The notes under the pieces were generated by a model. It worked only from the letters and a program-made list of their open reading frames with translations, made no database searches and was not told the DNA's origin. Below, in pieces: positions 22,078 to 31,889 of a stretch of 42,738 bases of DNA. Origin of the DNA: Aquificales bacterium (GTDB taxonomy: Bacteria; Aquificota; Aquificia; Aquificales; QOAS01); contig DTXZ01000004.1 in assembly GCA_012962155.1 (NCBI GenBank), forward strand, positions 1 through 42,738, written 5' to 3'. Numbering within the stretch: position 1 is the first letter of the stretch; every line of letters starts with the position of its first letter. The position numbers were made by a program, and so were the translations under genes.

Positions 22078-23835
22078 TTACATCCTTTCGGGAGCGGAGA
22101 TACCTATGAACTTAAAAATTAACCTTAAGGCGGTCCTAATTGCTTTTAAAAGTGCCAACCTCGCCTTCATCAGTTCAAAATCATCGGTCATTACCCTGTA
22201 GTGGTTGTAGTAGTAGTGAAACTTTTTAACAAGTTCCACCGCCAGTTGGGGAAGCAGATGAATTTCCCTACTTTGGGCTATGGAGATAAGCTCATCCTTT
22301 AAGGTTGCCAAATCTTTTATAAGCTCCAATTCGGTTTCGCCGTTTAAAAGAAGCGGGTTAAATTCAAACTCTTCCTCCGCGTTGAAACCTTTTCTATTTT
22401 TAACCTCTCGAAAAATTCCGCTTATGCGGGCGTGGGCATACTGTACGTAAAAGACGGGGTTTTCCGAACTTTCCTCTTTAGCCTTTTCAATGTCAAACTC
22501 CAAGGGTGTATCGCTTCTTTTTGTTATAAACCAGAAGCGTATTACGTCCTCTCCTACCTCATCCATAAGTTCCCGCAGGGTAACAAAGTTCCCCGCCCTT
22601 TTAGACATTTTTACCTCTTTACCGTTTCGGTAAAGCTTTACCAGTTGAACCAGTTCCACCTCCAGCCAATCTTCCTTTACGCCAAAGGCCTTTATAGCAG
22701 CTTTTATTCGCGGCACATAACCGTGGTGGTCGGCACCCCAAACGTTTATAACCTTGTTAAAACCCCTCAGATATTTGTTGTAGTGATAAGCTATATCGCT
22801 GGCAAAGTAAGTGTAACTTCCGTCACTTTTTATTACCACCCTATCCTTATCGTCGCCAAACTCGGTGGTTTTGAACCAAATCGCCCCTTCCTTTTCATAA
22901 AGCAAACCCTTTTCTCTTAAAAACTTAAGGGTTTTTTCCACATAACCCGTTTGGTATAGACTTTTTTCGGAAAACCAAACGTCAAATTTTATACCGAACC
23001 TATTTAGGTCTTCCTTTATCTCCTCAAGCATTTCTTTTAAACCGAACTCCGAGAGGAAGGATATAGCCCTCTCTTTGGGAAGTTCTAAAATTTGTTCCCT
23101 ATAGAGGTTATACACCTTTTGGGCCAATTCCTGTATGTATTCCCCTCGGTATCCGTTCCTTTCAAAATCTTCACCTATCTCCCTAAATAGTTCCGATATG
23201 CGGGCATAAAGTCTATCCTTCTTAGTAGTTCCATCACCCAAGGGGGTTATATAAACCGGGGAAGAATACGCCCCATCGTAAACAAGCGATAGCATTAGCT
23301 CCAAATAGCGGTAAAGAATGGAAACCCCGAGCACTCTTATTTGATTACCCGCATCGTTTATGTAGTATTCGCGGGTAACATCCCAACCGTAAAACTCTAG
23401 TAAATTGGCCATTACATCTCCTACCACCGCACCCCTGCCGTGTCCCAAGTGGAGGGGACCCGTGGGGTTGGCGCTGACATATTCAAGTTGGACTTTTCTA
23501 TCCAAGCCGATATTTTCCCTAAAGTAGTCAAACCCCTTGGAGAGAATATCCTTTAAAACACCGTAGTAGTAATCTTTGGAAAACCTAAGGTTTATAAAGG
23601 CCGGTTTTGCAACTTCAACACTTTCAAAGGCGGAATTTTTCCTTAACTCTTCCGCTATTTCGTTGGCTATCTCAAAAGGGTTTCCCTTAAGGTGTTTAGC
23701 CAATATAAAGGCAACATTGGTAGCCAAATCTCCGAATTCTTTCCTTTTAGGTCTTTCAACCTTGAACTCTATCCCCGAAAGGTTGTATCTTTGCTTTATT
23801 AAATTTTGTATCTCTTTTTTCAAAAAACCCTGCAT
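22078..23835 (-). CDS. argS: Arginyl-tRNA synthetase
   Basis: 585 aa. EYVSANPTGPLHLGHGRGAVVGD (HIGH motif), KEVKMSKRAGNFVTL (KMSK). Confidence 0.97.
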   Translation of the reverse strand: MQGFLKKEIQNLIKQRYNLSGIEFKVERPKRKEFGDLATNVAFILAKHLKGNPFEIANEIAEELRKNSAFESVEVAKPAFINLRFSKDYYYGVLKDILSKGFDYFRENIGLDRKVQLEYVSANPTGPLHLGHGRGAVVGDVMANLLEFYGWDVTREYYINDAGNQIRVLGVSILYRYLELMLSLVYDGAYSSPVYITPLGDGTTKKDRLYARISELFREIGEDFERNGYRGEYIQELAQKVYNLYREQILELPKERAISFLSEFGLKEMLEEIKEDLNRFGIKFDVWFSEKSLYQTGYVEKTLKFLREKGLLYEKEGAIWFKTTEFGDDKDRVVIKSDGSYTYFASDIAYHYNKYLRGFNKVINVWGADHHGYVPRIKAAIKAFGVKEDWLEVELVQLVKLYRNGKEVKMSKRAGNFVTLRELMDEVGEDVIRFWFITKRSDTPLEFDIEKAKEESSENPVFYVQYAHARISGIFREVKNRKGFNAEEEFEFNPLLLNGETELELIKDLATLKDELISIAQSREIHLLPQLAVELVKKFHYYYNHYRVMTDDFELMKARLALLKAIRTALRLIFKFIGISAPERM

Positions 23836-23839
23836 GGGA

Positions 23840-24472
23840 TTAAGAATTATCTACCCGGACTCCCTTAGCCCTTAAAATAAATTCCTTTAGTTTTTTCAAA
23901 TCCTTTTTCCCCTTCGTCAGTTCCACCCCACTGGATACGTCCACAGCGTAGGGTCTTACCGAGGAGATAGCCTCCTCAACATTTTCGGGATTTAACCCCC
24001 CCGAAAGGAATATTTTGTAACCCTTTTGGGGTAGACCTTTAGCCACTTCCCAGTTAAAGGTTTCCCCAGTCCCTCCGTAAACCCCTCTTTTGTAGGTGTC
24101 AAGTAAAAAGGCGAAAACTCCTTCCCAAGGTTTTAAAAGTTCCTCACTCAAACTGTCCTTTACCCTAAAGGCCTTTATAACCTGCGATGGGGGGAGGTAA
24201 TTTAGGATTTCGGGGCCTTCGTCGCCGTGGAGCTGTATGTAGTCAAAACCGAGGTCAAAAAGTTCTATAAGCTTTTCGGGGGACCCGTTTACGACCACCG
24301 CAACGGTGGGGACCTTTTTAGGCAAGTTTCCCACTATTTCGCCAACCTTTTCCGGCTTTATGTAACGGGGGGACTTGGGGTAGAGAACAAAGCCTAAATA
24401 GTCCGCCCCCGCCTTGACCGCTTCTATTGCATCTTTGAGATTGGTTATTCCACAGACTTTTACCTTCACCAT
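23840..24472 (-). CDS. trpF: Phosphoribosylanthranilate isomerase
   Basis: 210 aa. VKVCGITNLKDAIEAVKAGADYLGFVLYPKSPRYI, LSGGLNPENV, AVDVSSGVE. Confidence 0.95.
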   Translation of the reverse strand: MVKVKVCGITNLKDAIEAVKAGADYLGFVLYPKSPRYIKPEKVGEIVGNLPKKVPTVAVVVNGSPEKLIELFDLGFDYIQLHGDEGPEILNYLPPSQVIKAFRVKDSLSEELLKPWEGVFAFLLDTYKRGVYGGTGETFNWEVAKGLPQKGYKIFLSGGLNPENVEEAISSVRPYAVDVSSGVELTKGKKDLKKLKEFILRAKGVRVDNS

Positions 24473-24485
24473 TTCTAAAGGCTTC

Positions 24486-25205
24486 CTATTTTCTTAGCTC
24501 CGCCCATCCGACGGTAACATTTTCTTTGGGAAGGTAGAGCACGTATCGGGGTCTAATGTCTATTCCCAGTTCCTTAATGAGGAATTTCCTTACCTCCTTA
24601 ATTTTCCAGAAAAAGAGTAGATCTCCCTTAAAGTGGACTTCGGTCCACAAACCCAACCTTAGAGGAATTTCCCAATGTTTAATATCGTTTAGTAGTTCTT
24701 CGTAAAACCTTTCCCCGAGGGGGTGTTCCCGCAAAAAGTTTCTCTCTATGTGGGCAAGGGCTTCCGCAAAAGAGTGGCAGGCGCTTTTTAACCTTTCCCA
24801 GGACGGAAAAGCAATTTCAATCTCCAAGCTTCCTCTAAAAACTTCCGTTTCAAAATGCCCAACATCTTCCTTCCTCTTTAGGTCTAGGATTTTTATCCTT
24901 TCCCTTGTAAGCTTTTCCGCCGGTAAGTAAACCTTTTTGGGAATTTGAAGGTTATTCAATAAAGGGTATTTTTCACACACAAATCTTTTAACGTCCTCGG
25001 CTATTTCCGTTAACTTTAACCCTTTTGAAGTGAGGTAATTTCTTACCTTACTTTCCAATTGTTTGTCCTTTTTAATACTGTGAAAAATCACCGCCGAGGT
25101 TAGAGCCTCTTTAAGGGTTTCACCGGGTAGGTAGGGTTTACCCTCCCCATCCCTGGGAAAACCTTTTCTTGAAAAAACCAAAGGGGTTTGCGTAATAAGC
25201 TCCAT
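24486..25205 (-). CDS. RAMP-superfamily-like protein resembling a shortened Csm5; no CRISPR locus in the window
   Basis: 239 aa. GKPYLPGETLKEALTSAVIF resembles the Csm5 GxPYIPGSSLKGAIRTAL motif. C-terminal RLGLWTEVHFKGDLLFFWKI resembles a degenerate RAMP Gly-rich loop, and VGWAEL the Csm5 C-terminal strand. Confidence 0.6.
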   Translation of the reverse strand: MELITQTPLVFSRKGFPRDGEGKPYLPGETLKEALTSAVIFHSIKKDKQLESKVRNYLTSKGLKLTEIAEDVKRFVCEKYPLLNNLQIPKKVYLPAEKLTRERIKILDLKRKEDVGHFETEVFRGSLEIEIAFPSWERLKSACHSFAEALAHIERNFLREHPLGERFYEELLNDIKHWEIPLRLGLWTEVHFKGDLLFFWKIKEVRKFLIKELGIDIRPRYVLYLPKENVTVGWAELRK

Positions 25206-25300
25206 AACTTGATAATATTACACTAAGAATTTTTTAGTATAATCATCTTAATTAAAATATTGAAATTCCGTATCAATAAATCCATATTCTTATAGATGAT

Positions 25301-25537
25301 ATGGGAGTGAAAAGGCTAAGCCAAATTGAAGAAGGGAAGCTGGTCAAAATAGTGGGGTGCGAAACGGGTAAGGGTTTGAAAAGGAGACTGGAAGGCTTGG
25401 GGCTTACCAGCGGGAGAACCGTTAAGGTTTTAAAAAACGGTTGGGGCCCCCTGTTGATTGAAGTTTTGGGGAGAAAAATAGGAATTGGTAGGGGACAGGC
25501 TGAAAAAATACTGGTAGAAGAGGTTAAGGAGTCTTAA
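25301..25537 (+). CDS. FeoA-domain protein (SH3-like)
   Basis: 78 aa. RRLEGLGLTSGRTVKVLKNGWGPLLIEVLGRKIGIGRGQAEKILV matches the FeoA fold pattern. No feoB adjacent. Confidence 0.8.
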   Translation: MGVKRLSQIEEGKLVKIVGCETGKGLKRRLEGLGLTSGRTVKVLKNGWGPLLIEVLGRKIGIGRGQAEKILVEEVKES

Positions 25538-25546
25538 AAAGAAGCT

Positions 25547-25579
25547 AATACCCGCCGAAGGTGGGTATTTTTCTTATTT
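25547..25579 (+). terminator. Rho-independent terminator after feoA-like gene
   Basis: Hairpin AATACCCGCC-GAA-GGTGGGTATT (one G-U pair) followed by a T-rich run, directly after the stop. Confidence 0.8.
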
Positions 25580-25589
25580 TCTAAACTTA

Positions 25590-26414
25590 ATGTCTTCCAC
25601 GGTAGTTCTCGTAGGTCTCGGCAATATGGGCCGAAAATATCTAAACAAACTTTTGGAGCTCAACGTAAAACCCACCCTTTGCGACCTAAATTTTGAACTT
25701 AAAAGGGAGTTCCAAAATTTTCCCTTTTACCACTCCTATAGGGATATCGAAGGAAATCCTTCCACCGTTTTTGTGGCTATAAATCCCCAATTCCACCCCG
25801 AGGTGGCCCAATACTTTCTCTCCAAAGGGGCTTTTGTATTACTTGAGAAACCCCCCGCGTTGAATTATATAGACCTTGCCCGTTTGGCGGAAAACTTTGG
25901 CGGATACCCCTTTGGCGTTTCGGAAATAGAGAGGTATTCCCTTGCGGTTAAGAATTTTAAACCCGATCCCCATAAGGTTAAGGCGGTTCTTATAAACCGC
26001 CTCAACGGTGGAAGGGGTTACATAAACCCCATATGGGACTTGGCGTGGCACGACCTGTATTTAATTTTGTACCTATTTGGTGAATTTGAAATAAAAACCG
26101 TTGAGAGAAAAGGAGATTTCTATTACAGGGTAAGGGGAGAAATTTTGAAATCCATACCCTTTGAGTTAAACGTGGCTTGGAATTACCCAAATGTGGATAG
26201 GAGTTGGACAATTTTAACCTCCGATGGAGAGATTGTGTTGGATTTTTTAAACGAACGGAGGTTGGAAAACGGTAAGACGGTATCCCTTCGGAAGGGAAAG
26301 GACAAACTGTACGAACTGGTAAAGGATTGCTTGAGTGGAAAATACGACACCCTATCGGTCCAAAGGGCGTTATTTATCCTAAAGGAGTTGGAGAAAAGAG
26401 GAAAAAACCTTTAA
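25590..26414 (+). CDS. Gfo/Idh/MocA-family oxidoreductase
   Basis: 274 aa. N-terminal Rossmann VVLVGLGNMGRKYLNKLL; VFVAINPQFHPEVAQYFLSKGAFVLLEKPPAL (EKP motif); WDLAWHDLYLILYLFG. Confidence 0.8.
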   Translation: MSSTVVLVGLGNMGRKYLNKLLELNVKPTLCDLNFELKREFQNFPFYHSYRDIEGNPSTVFVAINPQFHPEVAQYFLSKGAFVLLEKPPALNYIDLARLAENFGGYPFGVSEIERYSLAVKNFKPDPHKVKAVLINRLNGGRGYINPIWDLAWHDLYLILYLFGEFEIKTVERKGDFYYRVRGEILKSIPFELNVAWNYPNVDRSWTILTSDGEIVLDFLNERRLENGKTVSLRKGKDKLYELVKDCLSGKYDTLSVQRALFILKELEKRGKNL

Positions 26415-26416
26415 GG

Positions 26417-26803
<387 letters not shown>

Positions 26804-27889
26804 TTAAAAAACAAAGGCAATTTCCGCACCCAATCTCAGTTCATTGTCGCTCAAATCGTTGGGTTTGTCACCCTTTTTTTGATAATGCTTGTGGCCGAGG
26901 GTTACATAGGAAATTTCTCCCTTCACGTATAAATACCTGTTGAGTTGATATTTTGGGGTTACGGTGAAAGTCCAAGCGTTGTTACCTTCTCCGATTCCGT
27001 AGTTATCCCCGTCCCCATCATTGTTTACGTATTCAATTCTTCCCCCTATGGAGAGTTGGTTATTAACTTTGAATTCTCCGAGGAGGGCCACTCCTACCGA
27101 GTCCGCATTATCCCCCGTTTGGGGGGTATTTAGGTAGTCTACGTAGAGGGTTAGCGGCAGATAGTCCAAATAGTTTATATTGACGGTTAGATTGTATACC
27201 TTTGTATTGGTCTCATCCTTTTTATCGGGAATTAAAACGTTAAACCCTACATCTACATTAGCAAAGGAAGTTCCTACTCCCGCCTCAAGGGCCATTTTTC
27301 CGTCGTCGGTATCCCTATCGTTTACCCCTATGTAACCCTGAAACTTTCCGTACTGGACCGAAACCCTTATACCGTCAAACCAAACCGGTTCTCCCCCCCA
27401 AACCAAACCTCTTTGAATGTTTACATTTTGCCAAGTAAAGGGTGCTTCTCCACCTATGTTGGTCGCAAATCTACCCGCGGTCAAGGTTACAAATCCCAGT
27501 TTTCCTTCCACGTAAGCTTCAAAAACTCCAAAATTGGTATCGCTTTTGGAAAAAGCCCCGTTGCCATCGTCGGGGTTGGGTATAGGCTCTAGACCCACTA
27601 CGGGAAACCAAGCCTGACCTACACTAAAGCCGAAACCGAAAGGATTTTTTTCGCTTGCGGTTTTATAAATTCCCAAAAAGGCGGTATAGGTGAATTTGTC
27701 TCCATATCCGCTTTGTCCGTTTATGTTGTCGCTTCTATTGGCGGTATAAATGTAGTCTCCGGTAACAGCGATATTAAGCTCTATATCCTTTTGATTAAAA
27801 AGTTGCTTTAATTCTTCCATGGAACCGGCATTGGTTACCAATGAAAACCCAAGGAGACCGGCCGCGGGTAAAAATCTAAACTTCTTCAT
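26804..27889 (-). CDS. Outer-membrane porin / beta-barrel protein
   Basis: Start chosen at MKKFRFLPAAGLLGFSLVTNAGS, a signal peptide. Alternating strand pattern, C-terminal LRLGAEIAFVF ending in Phe. Confidence 0.75.
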   Translation of the reverse strand: MKKFRFLPAAGLLGFSLVTNAGSMEELKQLFNQKDIELNIAVTGDYIYTANRSDNINGQSGYGDKFTYTAFLGIYKTASEKNPFGFGFSVGQAWFPVVGLEPIPNPDDGNGAFSKSDTNFGVFEAYVEGKLGFVTLTAGRFATNIGGEAPFTWQNVNIQRGLVWGGEPVWFDGIRVSVQYGKFQGYIGVNDRDTDDGKMALEAGVGTSFANVDVGFNVLIPDKKDETNTKVYNLTVNINYLDYLPLTLYVDYLNTPQTGDNADSVGVALLGEFKVNNQLSIGGRIEYVNNDGDGDNYGIGEGNNAWTFTVTPKYQLNRYLYVKGEISYVTLGHKHYQKKGDKPNDLSDNELRLGAEIAFVF

Positions 27890-27972
27890 AAGTTTCTTTA
27901 CTAATAAAGGGAGCCGCAAAGGGGAAAAAATTTAAGACACCCGAAAATGTTTACAAAACATGAATAATTTTG

Positions 27973-29106
27973 TTAAGTTGTATATTCTGCATTGAGTTTT
28001 ACGTAATCGTAGGTCAAATCGGAGGTGTAATAAGTCCAGCTTTGGTGTCCCTCCTTTAGGTCTACCATTATCGGAATCTCTTTGTTTTTCCTCATGTATT
28101 GAGCCACTTCTTCCAAATTGGTATTGGTCGGAGTTCCGTCCACCAGTAGCGGGTAATTCCCTATGTAAATGTCCAAACGGTCGGGATCTACGGGGTATTG
28201 GGGCAGGCTTCCCACCGCTTGGGCAATTCTTCCCCAATTGGGATCACAGCCAAAGAGGGCGGTTTTGACCAGTAGAGATGTGGCAACCCTTTCCGCCAAA
28301 GCTTTTGCCTTTTCCTCACTTACCGCGTTTACGATTTTTATAACACCTATTTTGGTGGCACCCTCTCCGTCCGCCACAATAAGTTTGGAAATCGCTTCGG
28401 CAACTTCAAAGGTATCTTTTTCCACTTTTTCTACGGGAATTTCTTCCTCTCCGAGGGAGATAAGTAGGAAACTATCGTTGGTGGAGGTGCAACCGTCCAC
28501 CGTTATGGAGTTAAAGGTTTTCTCCGTAACCCTTGAGTGGATTTCCCTAAGGGCGTTAAAGTTAAGCTTTGCGGGTGTAAAAATGTAGGCGAGCATCGTT
28601 CCCATATTGGGGTGTATCATTCCCGCACCTTTGCCGAAACCGAAAGCGTACTCCTTTTGGGAGTATTTCGGAAAACGGTCGGTTGTTGATATAGTCTCCG
28701 CCGCCTCCCTTAGATTCAAAAGCTTAAGCTCGGAACAAGCTCGGTCTATACCTACCAAAACCTTTCCAATAGGGAGTAAAGCCCCTATCAGTCCCGTAGA
28801 GAAAACCAAAACCTCTTCCGGTTTTATATCCAAGTTTTGCGCCACCCTTTGGGCCATCATTTGGGCATGTTTTAGTCCCTCTTTTCCCGTTCCGCAGTTG
28901 GCGTTACCGCTATTTACGACAAAAGCCCTAAATAGTTTTCTTTTATCGGTTAAACCTTTAGAGTAAATTACCGGGGCCGCCTTAAAGTGGTTTTTGGTAT
29001 ATACCGCGGAAACCAAAACGGGTTTTTCAAAAAATACGACCAATAAATCCTTTTTTCCCGAAGGTTTTATCCCCGCCCGGGCTGTCCCCATTAGAACTTG
29101 CACCAC
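27973..29106 (-). CDS. argJ: Bifunctional glutamate N-acetyltransferase/amino-acid acetyltransferase
   Basis: 377 aa. AFVVNSGNANCGTG, GKGAGMIHPNMGTMLAYIFT, ITVDGCTSTNDS (autocleavage Thr context), LFGCDPNWGRIAQAVG. Confidence 0.97.
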   Translation of the reverse strand: MVQVLMGTARAGIKPSGKKDLLVVFFEKPVLVSAVYTKNHFKAAPVIYSKGLTDKRKLFRAFVVNSGNANCGTGKEGLKHAQMMAQRVAQNLDIKPEEVLVFSTGLIGALLPIGKVLVGIDRACSELKLLNLREAAETISTTDRFPKYSQKEYAFGFGKGAGMIHPNMGTMLAYIFTPAKLNFNALREIHSRVTEKTFNSITVDGCTSTNDSFLLISLGEEEIPVEKVEKDTFEVAEAISKLIVADGEGATKIGVIKIVNAVSEEKAKALAERVATSLLVKTALFGCDPNWGRIAQAVGSLPQYPVDPDRLDIYIGNYPLLVDGTPTNTNLEEVAQYMRKNKEIPIMVDLKEGHQSWTYYTSDLTYDYVKLNAEYTT

Positions 29107-29107
29107 T

Positions 29108-29500
29108 TTACCCCCTTAAAACTTTTTTCAAAATAAGATTTACGTTGGTAATACCTATTGCCTGCAGTGTAGACAAAAGCCTTGCGACATACTTGTAAGG
29201 TGTTCTCTCGTCGGCGGTAACATTAACCACAAAAGGTTTTCTTTCTCTCAAAATCTCCTTAAGTTTGGATAGGGTTACCACCTTTCCTTTAAAGAGGAGT
29301 TTTCCATCTTTATCTACCGAAATATTTATTATTTTTAAGTTCGCCTTCTTTCCTTCCCCTTTAGGTAGTTGAACGAATACGGAAACAAAAGGGGTTTTAA
29401 AGGCTATTATCGCCAAAAAGAGGAAAACCGCTAAAAGCACATCCACAATAGGTATAACCACCAGTTTCGGTTCTTCAAAATACTCCTTCGGAAATTTCAT
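29108..29500 (-). CDS. ExbD/TolR-like biopolymer transport protein
   Basis: 130 aa. LVVIPIVDVLLAVFLFLAI TM segment with conserved Asp, periplasmic INISVDKDGKLLFKGKVVTLSKL. Confidence 0.8.
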   Translation of the reverse strand: MKFPKEYFEEPKLVVIPIVDVLLAVFLFLAIIAFKTPFVSVFVQLPKGEGKKANLKIINISVDKDGKLLFKGKVVTLSKLKEILRERKPFVVNVTADERTPYKYVARLLSTLQAIGITNVNLILKKVLRG

Positions 29501-29580
29501 CTAAATAATATATAGGGCGAGTTTAAGGAATTTGGAAAAGTTAACCGAAAAAATTCTTTAAATAGGGTACTAAACTGAGT

Positions 29581-31827
29581 TCAGCCCAATATCTCCTCCA
29601 ACCTTCTATCATAAACCCTCCTAACCTCCTCGGTGTTAATTTCCAAAACATTTTCACCGTTGTTGGTTACCCTCAAAATAGGTTCTTCCAAAGTCGTTCC
29701 AATTTTTAACCACTTAACACCTTTGGAGTTCAAAAATTCTTCAAATTCCGCCTCTTTTTCGGGGTCTACCGATACCACAACCCTAGTGGGGTTTTCCGAA
29801 AAGAGGAAGAAGTCTATCCTTTCGTCGGTGTATAGTTCCAAGTTGGCCCCCAGGGTGGTTTCCCCGTTGAAAAGTCCCTCCAAAACGGTGACTATCAACC
29901 CACCCAAACTAATGTCGTGCGCTCCCGTAATAAGTCTCTTGTTATTGAGCTCCACAAGGGTCTCTATTAATCTTTTCTCCTCCTTGAGGTCGAGGTCGGG
30001 AATATCACCCTTTACGAGTCCGTGAACCTCTTTTAAATATTCGCTCCCCGCAACGAAGGAGGATTTTTCTATATCCCCTATAAGGTAGAGGATATTGTTG
30101 GATTTAAACACCGAGGGGGTATAGTTGGTATAATCCTCCAAAACTCCAACCGCCACTACAACGGGCGTGGGATAGATATTCCTTATTTCACCCCCGCTAA
30201 CCGTTTCGTTGTACAGGGATACGTTCCCGCTTATTACGGGAACATTTAATTCTTCACAGGCTTGAGCCATACCCTCTATAGCCTTTACCAGTTGATACAT
30301 AATTTCGGGACGTTCGGGGTTTCCAAAATTCAGATTATCGGTAATAGCCAAGGGTTTTGCACCCACACACGCCACATTTCTACACGCTTCCGCTACCACC
30401 CACTTTCCACCCTTATAGGGGTCTAAGTAAACTATCCTTCCGTTGCCGTCGTTGGATATTGCGATACCCTTTTCGGTGTAAATTTCGGGACGGAGTTTCC
30501 ACTTTAGGCGGACTACCGCCGCGTCCCCTCCGGGGGTATAAACGGTATTCGTTCCAACTTGGTAATCGTATTGTTCATATATCCACCTCTTGTTTGCCAC
30601 ATTGGGGGAGGAAATTACCTTTAGGAGGGCCTCTTTTAAATTCACCTCGGGTAGGGTGTTTTGGTCAAAATTTTTAACCTCTTTTAGGTATTCGGGTTCC
30701 TTATAAGGACGGTCGTAGACGGGGGCTTGGTCAACTATTGCACTAACGGGTAAATCGGCCACCAGCCTACCCTTATAGTAGGCTTTAAACCTATCTCCTT
30801 CGGTGGTTTTGCCTATAACCGCGCACGCCAAGTGCCACTTTTGGGCCACCTTTTTGAGGTAAGGAACCAATTCCTCCTCCGTTACAATTAGCATTCTCTC
30901 TTGACTTTCCGAGAGTAATATCTCGTAAGGTGTCATTCCCTCCTCGCGGAGGGGAACATTTTCCAGATAGAGTTCAACCCCCAAACCGCTTTTGGAAGCC
31001 AACTCGGATGCGCTACCGGCCAAACCTCCCGCCCCGAGGTCTTGCATACCTACTATGGCCTCGGGTTTTTCGGTTAAAACTTCCCAGATGGCCTCTATAA
31101 GTTTCTTTCCAAAGAAGGGGTCTCCTATTTGAACATTGGGTCTTTTCTCTTCCGTATCCTCCCCAAATTGGGCGGAAGCCATTACCGCCCCCTTTATACC
31201 GTCCCTTCCCGTTTGCGAACCTATCAAAAATAGCACCTGTCCGGGACGGGTGGCCCGGGCCCTCTTCATTTTCCCCGCGGGGATTACCCCCAAACAAAAG
31301 GCATTCACCAAGGGGTTTGTTACGTAGCTGTCTTCATAAAAGGTATCTCCTCCCACGGTGGGAATACCAACGGGATTTCCATATCCACCTATCCCTTTGA
31401 CGACCCCCTTATTTAGCCCTCTACTTTTGGCCTCCTTTCTTATATCTCCAAACCTCAAGGAGTCGGTTAACGCTATGGGACGGGCACCCATAGATAGGAT
31501 GTCTCTAATAATTCCACCTACACCGGTTGCCGCTCCGTGAAAAGGTTCTATAAAAGAGGGATGGTTGTGACTTTCTATCTTAAAGGCTACCCATACATTT
31601 TCGTCTACCTCAACCACCCCCGCATTTTCGCCGGGACCTTGAACCACCCAAGGGGCTTTGGTAGGGAATTTCCTCAAGTGTTTACGGGAGGATTTATAGG
31701 AGCAATGTTCACTCCAAAGAGCTCCGAAAATTCCCAATTCAACCTCGTTGGGCTCCTTTTTTATAAGTTCTTTAATGAGTCTATACTCCTCTTCGGTAAG
31801 CCCCTGCTGTTGCCAAGGTTTCTCCAT
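29581..31827 (-). CDS. purL: Phosphoribosylformylglycinamidine synthase subunit PurL (small type)
   Basis: 748 aa. ELGIFGALWSEHCSYKSS, FKIESHNHPSFIEPFHGAATGVGGIIRDI, MQDLGAGGLA. Confidence 0.97.
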   Translation of the reverse strand: MEKPWQQQGLTEEEYRLIKELIKKEPNEVELGIFGALWSEHCSYKSSRKHLRKFPTKAPWVVQGPGENAGVVEVDENVWVAFKIESHNHPSFIEPFHGAATGVGGIIRDILSMGARPIALTDSLRFGDIRKEAKSRGLNKGVVKGIGGYGNPVGIPTVGGDTFYEDSYVTNPLVNAFCLGVIPAGKMKRARATRPGQVLFLIGSQTGRDGIKGAVMASAQFGEDTEEKRPNVQIGDPFFGKKLIEAIWEVLTEKPEAIVGMQDLGAGGLAGSASELASKSGLGVELYLENVPLREEGMTPYEILLSESQERMLIVTEEELVPYLKKVAQKWHLACAVIGKTTEGDRFKAYYKGRLVADLPVSAIVDQAPVYDRPYKEPEYLKEVKNFDQNTLPEVNLKEALLKVISSPNVANKRWIYEQYDYQVGTNTVYTPGGDAAVVRLKWKLRPEIYTEKGIAISNDGNGRIVYLDPYKGGKWVVAEACRNVACVGAKPLAITDNLNFGNPERPEIMYQLVKAIEGMAQACEELNVPVISGNVSLYNETVSGGEIRNIYPTPVVVAVGVLEDYTNYTPSVFKSNNILYLIGDIEKSSFVAGSEYLKEVHGLVKGDIPDLDLKEEKRLIETLVELNNKRLITGAHDISLGGLIVTVLEGLFNGETTLGANLELYTDERIDFFLFSENPTRVVVSVDPEKEAEFEEFLNSKGVKWLKIGTTLEEPILRVTNNGENVLEINTEEVRRVYDRRLEEILG

Positions 31828-31889
31828 TAGGGGTAAATTCTAAAGAAACAATTCAGGCCTCCGTATATCTAATATTTAGAGATACCGCC

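Noticed and set aside
22432-22920. 162-aa plus-strand ORF opposite argS
   Set aside because: Fully antisense to argS, low-complexity hydrophobic/aromatic translation, no motif.
24486-25590. CRISPR array near the RAMP-like gene
   Set aside because: No regularly spaced direct repeats in the flanking intergenic regions or elsewhere in the window.
27947-27961. Inverted repeat ATGTTT-ACA-AAACAT between argJ and the porin as a terminator or FNR/CRP-like site
   Set aside because: Short AT-rich 6-bp arms; no strong consensus match and no clear T-tract in the relevant direction.
30357-31327. ORFs overlapping purL on both strands (30357-30677 +, 31013-31297 -)
   Set aside because: Out-of-frame or antisense shadows of purL; Pro/Arg-rich translations without domains.
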